From Dipteris shenzhenensis (lineage: Eukaryota > Polypodiophyta > Polypodiopsida > Gleicheniales): a DNA stretch of 64,000 nt. Numbering within the stretch: position 1 is the stretch's first letter; each line of letters starts with the position of its first letter. The position numbers were made by a program, and so were the translations under genes. Where the stretch lies: assembly GCA_047967505.1 (NCBI GenBank), contig CM106541.1. The stretch is one strand, 5' to 3'. Below are positions 23,377 through 33,839 of this stretch, piece by piece. A model generated the notes under the pieces. That model worked only from the letters and a program-made list of their open reading frames with translations, was not told the DNA's origin and did no database searches.

Positions 23377-24264
23377 AGAGTCATCGGCTACGCCCCTTCA
23401 CGAGCAAACATCAGGGACTGGCTACAGTCTACCCTATACCTTGAGGACAGCCACATTGAAGAGGTCGCACTCATGGGACGTGGTATCTTCTGGCTCAAGC
23501 TCTCCTCGATGCAGGCTGCAAGCGATATGGTCAGACGGTCCCCTACCTCTCTGGGTGGGAAGATCATCCTTATGGTCCCGTGGTATAGGGGTTTCAGTGT
23601 AGCGGACTTCGATGCTTGCTTCCGCATCCCCCGCCATCCAGTTACCCTCATCTTCCCAAGCCTCGCAACAGAGCTTCACCCGATCATCAAGGACTTGGGG
23701 GCGCACTTTGGCTGGCTCATGCAGGACACCTTCGTTGATGCGGCGGCAGCCCAAGGGGTGCCACGCGTCAAAGTGGCAGTCCTAGATCCGTAGAGTATTC
23801 CCTCGGAGTTCGAGATTGAGACGGACGCAAGTGTGGTGACGCAGCGCATTATGGTCACTGGTCGCCCAGATCAGTGTCTGAGATGCCACGGCTTCGAGCA
23901 CCAGGCGCGCTCTTGCCCTCGCTTCACGAGGACAGAACCTCCGATGGCCCCCAGCCAGGCAACTCAGGATCCCCCCCGTCAGGCGTCGACAACCCCTCCA
24001 AAAGGGGAAGGTTGGACTGAGGTCAAAAGGAAACGGAAAGGAAACAAAACAATAACCAAAAAGCCCCCTCTCCAGCAGGAGACCCCTGAGGTCACCAGTC
24101 AGCAACAGCCCGGTAAGGGGAAGGAGAAGTCAGCCAGCCTCCTCCTCATCTTTCACCCCACCCCCCTCCTCCTCCCCCCTCCTCCTCGATTCCCCTACCT
24201 CCCCCCCCTCCGGGACCCCCCCCGGCACCTTTGGTTTCAGCCCTCCCCTCTCCCTCGAGCATGA
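23377..24264 (+). pseudogene. LINE ORF1, nucleic-acid chaperone-like protein (one stop)
   Basis: The reading starts upstream of the first ATG (23473) with 'YGRVIGYAPSRANIRDWL', typical of DUF4283, and continues 'GRGIFWLKLSSMQAASDMV'. One TAG stop at 23791-23793 interrupts it. It resumes in frame with 'IPSEFEIETD' and then the zinc knuckle 'CLRCHGFEHQARSCP' (CX2CX4HX4C, about 23876-23920). A Lys-rich stretch and a Pro-rich tail follow. ORF1 proteins of plant LINEs bind the element RNA and form the transposition particle. The start is uncertain because a stop lies upstream in this frame near 23368. Confidence 0.75.
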
Positions 24265-25116
24265 TCCCGCGGGGACCCCCCCCCTCATCCTGCGGCCCCA
24301 AAGCTAGCACAGACCTCCTCCACGCCTACCCCCCTGGCCCGGTGGAGGGGAGAGGCCCTTCCCTGCAGACGGCCAGCACCACCCCAGCTCTTCCGATGAC
24401 CAATACCCCTCTTTCTGGTTCTGACTCCTCATCTTCGTCCTCCCACCCAAGGGCAGCTCCTAGAGCTCTACCTTTGGAGTTCTATCGAGCAGGACCTTGG
24501 GATTACTTGGATGCAGCTAGTATTGGCTCCTTCCCTGCATGCCTAGACATCAGCATCTTCTTCTCCGAAAGGGGGCAAAGGGTAAGGTGTCCGTCCTCGC
24601 CCCCCATGATGGTCCCAGCTATTCCCTCACTATCACTAGTGACGGGAATGAGCAATGGACGAATGAAAATGTTTGGGAGACGATTCGTGATCAGTCCCAT
24701 GAGCAGGTACAGGACTGGATTGGTAGCAGAGCAACGGAGCTTCTTCAACAGCAGTGGAAGGAGGGTGACGTTTGTCTGAGATGGTGCCACAGCGCCAAAC
24801 GGTTCTGCCTTTTGGTCATCATTCGACCGCCTCTGGAGTGGATCTACGCGGAAGGGCTCCGCCCTTGGAGGACCCCAGAGGTAGCGGGCTTCTACAGTAT
24901 CTCCCTGGCGAAGGCTTCAAGTTGGTTAGAGAGAGCTTACCACCATGGAACGAAGGGCCTTTCCCCTCTGCTGAAGGTTTTAGAGGATGGGTCCGATGAT
25001 CCTACCTCACCTTCGAAACCTTCACAGAAGTGCCTTCGTCTGCACACTGGACATCCTCCGACCACCTCGACATCGATCGCAAGCAGACAGCTGTTTGTGG
25101 CCCACCTCTCCTCTTC
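24265..25116 (+). pseudogene. Region between LINE ORF1 and ORF2 with unknown coding segment
   Basis: Two overlapping open frames cross this interval (24231-24779 and 24539-25120). The second (193 codons) is compositionally ordinary after the Pro/Ser-rich region, with 'TITSDGNEQWTNENVWETI' and 'EQVQDWIGSRATELLQQQW', and it ends just past the ORF2 start. It may be a frameshifted continuation of ORF1. I recognise no domain. The frame switch near 24560-24590 looks like an indel. Confidence 0.45.
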
Positions 25117-28100
25117 ATGAGTATACGCATTATCTCTTGGAATGTCAACGGGTTCCACTCATCTGGAACCCGCGGCCCCAGGAAGATGGTGCTCAGACAG
25201 GAGCTCCAACCAGCTTTGATGGGAAGGATAGATGTGCTCCTATTACAGAAACACAAGCTTTCGGCTTCTCAGACCAGTAAGTGTGGGAAGGTCCTCACAG
25301 GGCGCTCCCACACCTACTGGGAACCTTCGATTGGCGAGCAGGGGAGGAGCGGAGGTGTCTGTACCTCCATCGATGCTTCTCTTGTACAGCACGTGTGTGG
25401 TTTTGGCACCTTGATCCCAGGACGAGCGCTTTGGGTGGGCTTGAATATTGAGGGATCTCGCATCGGCATCCTCAGTATCTATGCCCCGATCGACCTTAGA
25501 CGGAGAGCCGCTTTCTGGAGCTTTTTGACAGACTTATTGCCAGAGATGGATTCTTGGATTGTAGGCGGGGATTTCAATAACCTTGAGGCTCTAGAGGATC
25601 AGCAGGGACGGGGCTCAGAGTTCCTCGGTATAGCTCAGGCGGAGCAGGCGGAGTGGGACTCCTTGTTCGCTGTGGGAGGTCGGGACAGTTGGAGAGAGCC
25701 TTCCTTTTGCAGGTGGACAGGGAGCTTGGACTTCTCTTGGGGTTACAGGAGGCAGGGAGGCAGACTTCTGGAGCGGCTGTACCGTTTCTATGTCAGTGAT
25801 TGGGCGATAGGCAGAGGTGGAGAGTCAGGGGTGGTTCCACGGACGACCCTCTCTGACCATGCCCCAGTCATCCTAGTCCTGGACTCAACCTCTCATTCCT
25901 TACCTCCCCGCACGTGCTGGATCCCAGACTCCATCTACTCCAGAGCAGCGGTTCGCAGCAGGATAGTGGACCTGTGGCAGCACGATTGGGACCCCATGGG
26001 GGATATGGCAGCTCAGGTAGCTCAGGTTCTTGCCGAGTCTAGTCTCATCTGTCAGCAGGAGGCGACTCTGGTCAAGCAGCAGTGGTGGGCGAAGGAGAGG
26101 GGCCTCAGACGAGACCTTGCCTCGATACAGCGGATGCAACAGTCTTCTCCAGGCTCCGAGGAGCTCAGACGACACGAGGTTAGAGCCCGAGCCATGTTAG
26201 AGGAGATCACCCAGAGTCGCTCAGAGTTCTCGTTCCACGCTTCCAAGTCCTTTTGGGCTAGGAAAGGCGACAGGATGTGCAGAGAGTTCTTCAGGACTCA
26301 TGGCCAGAGGTCAGCAAGGGAGCAGCTCCGTCTCTTAGGGCGCACGATGGTAGTGTTAGGACAGACGAGGTCAGGGACTTGGCGACATATTTCTATAGAT
26401 CCCTGTTCCAGCAGGAGCCCCCAGACCCTCGTGCCCGCCGTTGCAGGGAGGAGGTGTGGAGGTATACGCCGACGCTCGTGCAGCCTAGCATGAGTGAGGC
26501 CCTTCTCGCCCCGTTTACTGTGTCAGAGATGCAAGATGCTGTGAGAGATACTGATGGGCAGAAATGCCCAGGTGAGGATGGGCTCTCTAGAGCTTTCTTC
26601 ACCACCTTTTGGGAGCAGATCCACCAGCCCCTGCTTGCAGCCTTCCAGCATATCTTTTCCAGCGGACAGATGCCAGAGAGCCTTGCGACTGGCTTGATTT
26701 GCCTCATCCCCAAAGGGGGACCGTCAAGAGATCAGACAATGGCGCCCTATCACCCTCCTTCTGACTGCCTATAAAATCCTCACCAAGATGATCAGTAGCC
26801 GCATCCGACCCCTGCTACATGACTTGATCCACGACACCCCAACTGGTTTTGTCCAAGATCGCAGCATTTTGGACAGCATCTTCACGTTCTCAGAGGCGAC
26901 TGAGTGGGCCCAGCATAGTGGCCAACACCTAGCCATACTCCTTGACTTTGAGAAGGCGTATGACAGGGTAGACTAGTCCTTCTTGGAGGGCACACTTTCT
27001 CGGTTCGGTTTCCCGGACGAGTGGATTAGAGGTATTGCTAGCCTCTACAGATCGGCCTCCAGTCGGGTTATCATCAATAGCAGGATGGGGGAGAGATTCA
27101 CCCTCAAGCGCTTGGTACGTCAGGGCTGCCCGCTTGCGCCCTACCTCTTCTTTTGTTTTGCGGAGGCCATGGCTCACTTCCTATGAGCCCGTACCACTGG
27201 TCTTCGAGGGATGCGCCTCCCTATCAAGGACGATGCAGAGCTTCTGGACTCCGAGTATGTAGACAACACGGCCATGTATGTGCAAGATGATATTGAGTCA
27301 CTGGAGCGAGTGAGACTGTCGCTAGAGGTTTTCTACCTAGCCGCTGGGGCGAAAATCAATTGGCATAAGTCAGTAGGTTTTCTTACGGATCCAGGAGCCA
27401 GCTCATAGTGGGGTATTTTCCTGGGGTTTCGCTGGATTCCTAGAGGACAGATGACACGTTACCTGGGATTCCAGGCTGGATACCACGCCGGCTCAGCAGT
27501 TCCTACCGGTCCTAGCTTCCATACGACGGAAGCTAGCCTTCTGGAGCACGGCTCGGCTATCTCTAGCAAGCAGGGCCCTTGTGGTCAATCGGGTCCTTCT
27601 AGCCACCGCTTGGTATGTGGCATCCTGCTGGTGCTTCTCGAGATCGTGCGTAGCCCAACTGAGGAGACTGGTGCGGAACTTTCTGTAGTCTGGCTCAGAC
27701 GGTTCCGGCACCACCAGAGCCCGGGTCGCCTGGTAGACGGTCATTCTCCCCCAAACAGAGGACGGTCTTGGCATCATAGATTCAGAACTTCAGAGTCAGG
27801 AATTACTTGGCAAGTTAGTCATCCGCGGTCTGACCCCAGGAGGGCAGACATGGAAGCTCTTGCTTCAGCATGGTCTCAGCGCGTGTATCCCCCAGAGAGG
27901 GGGTGATTGGCAGCCTTCTATCCAGTGGATTTTCATTTTCACTTCAGCCCCGCTCCCCCTTCCTCCGCAGTCTCTTCTCAGTCTGGAGGAAGCTGCGGCA
28001 CAGCCTCTCCCAAGTTCCCCCTAGCTGCCGAGAGGAGATAGACAGACAGCCCCTGATTTGGAGCAACCACGTGACAGATGATACAGGTCGCCAGCTTGGA

Positions 28101-29382
28101 GAGAGGTCCCATATCCCATGGGCGCTCTGGGCGCGTGGGCCTGCGCGCTCGCTCCGGGTTTGGAGGGACGTCTATAGCCCCAGACGAGCTGGCAGCAGCA
28201 GTAGGTACGGCACGAGGGATCCAGACTCGGCGAGCGGAGATTGATGCTGCCATTCTTGCAGGTTGGAGGATTCCCACAGTCACCAGACAGGTCCTCCTAG
28301 GAGATGAGAGGTGGCTAGGGCAACTCACACCCCGCGGCATTCCTTTGGTGGTTGCAAGCCTTTTCTCGGACTCCTCGATTCATTTCTTCTCCGTCGTCGA
28401 TGATAGCCGTCTCCAGAGCAGAGAGGCTGTGATCGACCCCCAACTTCCCTGGCAGCGCCTTCGCATCATAGGGCTGCAAGGGAAAGCGTGGCATATGGAC
28501 CCCCTGGTTGTGCAGGCCCAGGACTGGAGACTCTCGATTTAGGAGGGCCGCTCCTTGACAGAAGTGGAGTGGGACCCAGGGGAGTGGCGTTGGCCACCAC
28601 TAGAGGCCTCAGAGAACCCTACCCCCTTCTCATATAGCGCGCGTACCGGTAGGCATGCTCTTGGGGCTCTCCAGCACAGGCTACCCACCCGGTATGCCCA
28701 AGGGATATCTCTGGTCTTTCTTCGTACATTCTGGAAGACTCTATGGGCAAGTTGGCAGCTGAGGAAGATCTCTTACTTTCTTTGGATGGTGGTCCATAAG
28801 GGGCTACCAGTTGGGAGCTGGCTGAGGCAGATGGGGCAGGAGGGGCACTGCCAGATGTGTTTTCAGGAGGAGGAATCCCTGAAGCACTGCCTTTGGAGCT
28901 GTTCGCATGCTCAAACAGTGTGGAAGGGAGTCATGGGGATCTTAGCGAGGGCTGCACCCGAGTTAGGACCGGTCACTTGGGGAGCCTTTTGCTGGTGCAG
29001 CACCAAGGTGGGACTTTACTTGGCTTACGAGTTCTCTCGACAGGATCCAGTTTTCTTCATCACGCAGGCCACCTGGGCATACATGGAAAGCTTCCCCTAG
29101 CATCTCACAGAGAGAGATGCAGGAGCGATGACTCGGCAACCAGTTTGGGAGATCATAGGGAGTATTGTAGGCTGGCATATCTGGACTTCCAGATGCGCGC
29201 AGACCCTAGGAGATCAGGCTGCTTCTGCTACCCAGACCCTAGTAGACATCTGGAGCACGATCATCCACACGCTCAAGGGTCACTGGGATCAGAGTCAGGG
29301 GGGCTCCCGGGCAAGGAAGGAGAAGAGACGGAATTGGCTGTCCAGATGCAATCACACTGCACCCCAGCTGCACTCTCTTTGA
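25117..29382 (+). pseudogene. LINE ORF2: endonuclease, reverse transcriptase, zf-RVT (broken)
   Basis: The ATG at 25117 starts 'MSIRIISWNVNGFHSS', the canonical L1 endonuclease start. Endonuclease landmarks follow: 'LLLQKHKL' (25240-25260; the usual catalytic Glu is Lys), 'WIVGGDFNN' (25555-25580), 'LSDHAPVIL' (25850-25875). Reverse transcriptase starts near 26340 after a frame change: 'RPITLLLTAYKILTK' (26740-26785), 'TGFVQDRSILDSIF', 'LLDFEKAYDRVD' (26938-26973), 'RQGCPLAPYLF' (27118-27150) and 'EYVDNTAMYV' (27253-27282), where the second catalytic Asp is Asn. The zf-RVT domain (28640-28930) has 'KISYFLWMVVHKGLPVGSWL' and 'CQMCFQEEESLKHCLWSC'. In-frame stops lie at 26974, 27184, 27406, 28540 and 29098; frame breaks near 26338, 26733, 27470 and 27900-28080. 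The product would nick target DNA and copy RNA into it. It is inactive. Confidence 0.9.
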
Positions 29383-29406
29383 CTCGTTTCTAGATGGCAT
29401 TTACAA

Positions 29407-30084
29407 AGCTTTTCAAAGCTCCAAAATAAAATCAGCAAAGTACCCAACCAAAGAATGACTCATGTAGCACTGTCTGGGCACCTGTGAACCAAGAAAGAGG
29501 CGGCACACAAGGCCAACCAATAGCTTATGGCAAAAAGAAATTGCAGCAGCAAAATCACAACTCACCAAGCCCTGAAAACTCGAACCAAGTCCTCAATCGC
29601 CAACAGGACATAGTAGCCAATGTCCAATTGCATAGTCAGCCAAAGAGGAGTGCAAAGGCATGAAGAAAGAGCATTTACAAGAGCCAACTAGCAAGAATTC
29701 CACTGAAAAATGCGAAAAGCACTTTTGTCGTGAAGAAGTGGGAGTTCTTGGGCTCAAAAGAAGCGTGCTTCAGAGAGGAATGCATTGAGAAGGTTTTGGA
29801 GAAGTTTCATCGCCGGAAAGTTCTCCAAAACTGAGAAAAACCAATCAACCAACGCGTGGGACCACTCGAAATTCAACAGAAAGCTGTAGCTTTGCAAGAG
29901 GAGAGGCCTAGGAGGCTGTAGAAGCCAAAAGGTCCCGAAAAAACCACTTTTGCAAATTCGACCAGCAAAAGAAGTGCTCAACTCTGCCCGTTCTACCAAA
30001 CGCATGGAGGGAAAAGCATGACACTACAAAGGGGAGGCAGAGGGGAAGCCATCGGGCCAAACGGAAGTTGAGGAATCTATTCTC
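29407..30084. other. No clear gene; probable LTR-retrotransposon debris
   Basis: Lies between the LINE end and a Ty3 integrase fragment on the minus strand. The 83-codon minus frame at 29754-30005 has no recognisable motif. By position it may be the 3' end or LTR of the element that supplied the integrase. Confidence 0.35.
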
Positions 30085-30372
30085 TAGGCTTGGGCAGCTT
30101 GCATGTTTTTTATAGCCAATTGCAGAAGTGCCTCCATCCTTTCCAAGAAAGCTCGTGTTTGCTTATTTTTCAGCCATGTCTGAAATTGTGGAAAGCATCC
30201 TCACTTTGCATCCATAAGTTGCTTCAAACGGGCTCATTCCCAATAAATAAATGCTTGGTATATTATAGCAAAATTCAGCAAGTCCAAGCCATTTATCCCA
30301 AGACTTCTAAGTGTCATGGCAAAAATGCATCGAGTATTCCTCCACATTTGTTCACCCTCTCAAATTACTTGA
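30085..30372 (-). pseudogene. Ty3/gypsy integrase C-terminal fragment
   Basis: Minus strand, across two or three frames, reads 'TNVEEYSMHFCHDT', 'SWDKWLGLAEFCYNTKH' and, after a frame change, 'MSPFEATYG'-like and 'FLERMEALLQLAIKNMQAAQ' segments. This is the stretch after the integrase catalytic core in Ty3 elements, where the family has W...LPLAEF.YN and SPFE.LYG. Several indels; a short relic only. It lies on the same strand as the gag scrap beyond the LINE, but in the wrong order for one simple element. Confidence 0.7.
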
Positions 30373-30440
30373 CAGACGTAAATTACGATCACATGCATAG
30401 TACAGCTTTTGTAAAATCTATGTCCATTTCAGTGCGTTAA

Positions 30441-31184
30441 ACAAAAAAGAACATTAAGGGGTAGTTGATCGTGATTGATCGAAACCTTCTAGCCACTCGT
30501 CAAATGGGTGACATGAGTCTTGTGTAAAGGGCTTTTCATATGATCGACCTCATAGGGTTGGGTTGAGAGGCGACAGTACGCACACAGGAAGCAAAGTTTT
30601 CGTTGAAATTGACGATGTGTCACGTTAAACAACGATCTGTATTAATGGTAGATGATAGGCCCAGAAATCCGCCTGTTAAACACCTATTATGTGCATTGGA
30701 TGGCAACTATAGTCGCAAGCTGAACAATGTAATGATAGATAGTACATCGAATGTTGTTTTCACAAGATTGCCGCTATTTTTCAAGGTCCTTTGAAATCGT
30801 TTGCTATAGTTGCAAACTTTCTCAAAGATTAAATTGTAAATTTTTCCTCTAAAAGCCTTTTGCTATAGCCTTGCATTAGTGGAAAATTTCCGGAAGTGGA
30901 TAATCCAAATAAAACTATGTTTGAAACAGTTTGAATTTCATTTGCTTTTTCCTATTCTTTATTTGTTTCCTCTTCTCCACCATGCAATCCTCACATGCAC
31001 TCCAAGTAGCTTTTGATGGAGTTGGCCATATACTAGGTTTAGAACATATTCCTTCTATGGCTGAATCCTGAGTGCATACAAACCGAAGTCACCATAAACA
31101 CTTGTAGAAATTGGTTTCAAATTTTCTTTTAGAAACGTTTCAAAAATCTTAGAGGGGCTTTCTAGAAACACGCATAACTAACAT
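30441..31184. other. No gene seen
   Basis: Mixed AT-rich sequence. A 63-codon frame at 30603-30794 has no recognisable features. Confidence 0.5.
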
Positions 31185-31276
31185 ATGTAAACTATAGAAT
31201 ATGACAATATAGATAATCTTAAATACTAAAGTCTAATAAGCATGCGACTGTCTAGTGTGTCTAGACATCAATGATC

Positions 31277-31317
<41 letters not shown>

Positions 31318-31416
31318 CTAACGTATGTAAACTATAGAATACGACAATATAGATAATCTTAAATACTAAAGTCTAATAAACATGCGACTGTCTAGTGTGT
31401 CTAGACATCAATGATC

Positions 31417-31458
<42 letters not shown>
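31185..31458. repeat. Tandem duplication of about 130 bp ending in (CT)n
   Basis: Two copies (about 31185-31313 and 31316-31458) share taactaac[a/g]tatgtaaactatag and agtgtgtctagacatcaatg, and each ends in a long ct microsatellite. Confidence 0.85.
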
Positions 31459-31462
<4 letters not shown>

Positions 31463-31980
31463 GAGGTCACAAAGTACAAGTGATAAGTAGCTTGTAAGAC
31501 TTAAAGTAAGCCATGACTCCTGAGTCTTGAATAAAACATGATAGAAATTCATAAAAATGATAAATAGGATACAAGCCTGGACTGCTACAGTGTAAATTGT
31601 ACAATATACAATCAAGCTTGTTGCTAGGGCATACTCCATCCCATTCCCTTGCAAGTTGTTTCTCCACCCCATTCCCTCATCCCTTTGTTGGAATGGGATG
31701 GAGAGGAGAGCTCTCGACTAGAACACCCAGCCCAGGCCGCAACAGCAAGAGGAGAGCACAGGCAAAGGGAATGTGAGGGTTTAGGGATATGAGGGATGGG
31801 GGGTGGAGAGGCTAGCGGAAATTGAAAAGGTTACACAAAAACCCTAATTTAGCAATTTCAGCCATTTCGACGAAATGTTTCTACAAATTGGAAAAGCATT
31901 TTGTATTGACTTTGAGAGCATCAATCTTTACAAGGACCCTTCTCCTATAGAGGAATTCTATGGAATTCTTATAGCGAATT
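31459..31980. other. No gene seen
   Basis: Contains a short inverted pair near 31650-31695 (ccccattcccttgc/ggaatggg). No coding signal. Confidence 0.4.
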
Positions 31981-31984
31981 CTGC

Positions 31985-32765
31985 CACCTTGAGCTCACAA
32001 CTAAGTCTATTGTAAATAAAATTGCTCATCTTGATGCCTCAGTTACTGCTTTAACTACGTTGTTAAATACATTATTTGAAGTTGAGGGTAGGTAGGATAT
32101 CCAAAGAATGACTCTTACCTCATTGACACCTTGTATTGTCCCAATAGTAACGTATGGTGAGGGCACTTCTCTATTGAGTAGTCACAGTAGTGCTTACAAA
32201 GAGTCAATTAAGCCACCCATATGGAATGGAGACCAGAAAGATAGAAACAAAGATATCCTTTATACCTTTCTCAAAAAGTGACAGGATTTCCATAAATTTT
32301 TAATGGAGATAGAAACAAAGATATCCTTTATACCTTTCTCCAAAAGCGACAGGATTTCCATTAATCGAGATCTACTCCTCAATAGCTGCAAGACACTATC
32401 GTGAGGCTATTCTTAAGTTAGAAGACCTCACTGAGTTTCATAGAATTAGGGGGTTTATACGTGGTCTAAAGGATGACTACGAGGTCAAAGTCTATAGAAA
32501 TGCCCCAAAAACATTGGATGAGGCTCTTAGGTTTGCTTAGATCTATCAAAGGTGCAGCCGAACAAAGAGCAAGCAAAACTATGAACAGAAAGAGAGCAGA
32601 TATGTGAGCAGAGAGAGAGAGAGAGAGAGAGAGAGTAGAATGCGAATAGAGAAAGAAGATTACTCCACAAGAAATGCTAAAGATGTACACGAAAAACTCA
32701 GCGTATTACAACTGAGAAAACCCCCAATGAAAAGATTGTATACAAGGGCAGGTAGTGCCACTTTT
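31985..32765 (+). pseudogene. Retrotransposon gag-like fragment containing a (GA)n run
   Basis: In shifting plus-strand frames: 'IVNKIAHLDASVTALTTLL', 'KPPIWNGDQKDRNKD', then 'DLTEFHRIRGFIRGLKDDYE' and 'RNAPKTLDEALRFA' (about 32424-32539). The last two resemble the 'F..GL...I...V....P.tl.eA...A' end of Ty3-type gag domains. The reading continues 'QNYEQKESRYVS' into an Arg-Glu repeat encoded by the ga microsatellite (about 32609-32635), then 'EDYSTRNAKDVHEKL'. A 58-bp segment (about 32233-32287) is duplicated at 32305-32358. It stops at about 32765, where minus-strand copia sequence begins. Confidence 0.6.
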
Positions 32766-32871
32766 AGGTGGTCCGGGGGGGGGGTGCGCGGGAATCCCTA
32801 TTGGTCGGTCTGGTCTGTCAAGCCAACCAGACTGACAGGGATGGTCACTTAGACCCCACCTTTCTGGTCGG

Positions 32872-33277
32872 CTAACCCAACCGAACAGATGACAAGATTT
32901 GTAGCACCTTTGGATGTCGAACCAAACCCAAGGAGCTGGAATGTTGCCCGAGTATCTGTTGCGGTAGAGGCTTGGTGAAAAGGTCCACCGCATTGTCCCT
33001 CATCGACCACTCTGTGCATTGCTTTGAGAAGATTCTCCTGATCTCAATCTGCCTGTCCATGGCGAAGTATGTGAACCACTACTAGAGGACACTGCAGGTC
33101 CACTAATATTTTGTGATTGCTGCTGTGAATTCTGTGCAACATTACCATTTTGAGCAAGACGTCACCATCTAATATCTTTTCACGAACAAAATGGTACAGG
33201 ATCTCTATGTGCTTGATCCGGGCATGGAACACCGGATTCCTCGCCATAGCTGTACAGCTTTGATTGTCGCACTGCAT
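32872..33277 (-). pseudogene. copia RNase H, C-terminal part (downstream of insertion)
   Basis: Minus strand reads 'QCDNQSCTAMARNPVFHARI' and 'KHIEILYHFVREKILDGDVL' (33270-33160), then in another frame 'DNAVDLFTKPLPQQILGQH' near 32990-32930. These are the last blocks of copia RNase H. The upstream part of the same domain is at 36042-36311; a Ty3 element lies between. An indel near 33120-33060 separates the frames. Confidence 0.85.
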
Positions 33278-33453
33278 GTAACTAAGCCAGCTAAAAGACC
33301 TACTAAATCAGCCCTAAACCGCTAGCTAGGGATAGCAGCATGGAATAAATTGATAGTACAGCAAGTAATCATGAGAATTCAAATGCATAATCACCAGGGA
33401 AGTACCTGGAAACCTGAGGACATCCATGGCTTGTGATGGGCTGCACAAGCAAC

Positions 33454-33631
33454 AGTCTAGGAGAGAGGGTTTCCTGGTTTAATTCAGCTTAGAGCAAACA
33501 GGGCTCAGTTGTAATGCCTGTTCATTAAATGCTATTCATAGTTATGAGTACAAGGTAGGCCTGGACATCAATTACCACTTTGCTTATGGGATGGCTATCC
33601 TAGGATGCCATGTGGCAACATCAGACCATCC
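33454..33631 (-). repeat. LTR-like repeat, left copy
   Basis: Shares taggagaaagggtttcct-type start, gcttagagcaaacagggctc and catcaattaccactttgctt with 35760-35963. It ends catcagaccatcc, so its minus-strand start would be TGGTCTGATG. Confidence 0.65.
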
Positions 33632-33839
33632 TGTTGTCCACCCTGCCTAAAGGAAATTTGTCCTCAAATTTGCAATGGTGCTCTAACAAGGAATTACAAA
33701 TACAGAATGAAGAAATGAAGCTCATATCTGGTCATAACATGTATGTAACAGTGAACCCAGGGATTATTCTCTGTTGCAGCTGTCAACAGCCCCCTTTAGT
33801 GCTGGGTGGTCAGCTGTACTTGGAGTGAGAGTGTGCCCA

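Larger units (their letters stand above)
22707..29406 (+). mobile_element. L1-type LINE retrotransposon, nearly full length, inactive
   Basis: Plus-strand non-LTR element with GC-rich 5' region, ORF1 (DUF4283-like plus CCHC knuckle) and ORF2 (endonuclease, reverse transcriptase, zf-RVT). GC and CpG content are much higher than in the AT-rich flanks. A heptamer tttacaa occurs at 22707-22713 and 29400-29406 and may be the target duplication; no poly(A) tail is visible, so the edges are tentative. The left flank is a minus-strand Ty3 gag. Confidence 0.8.
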
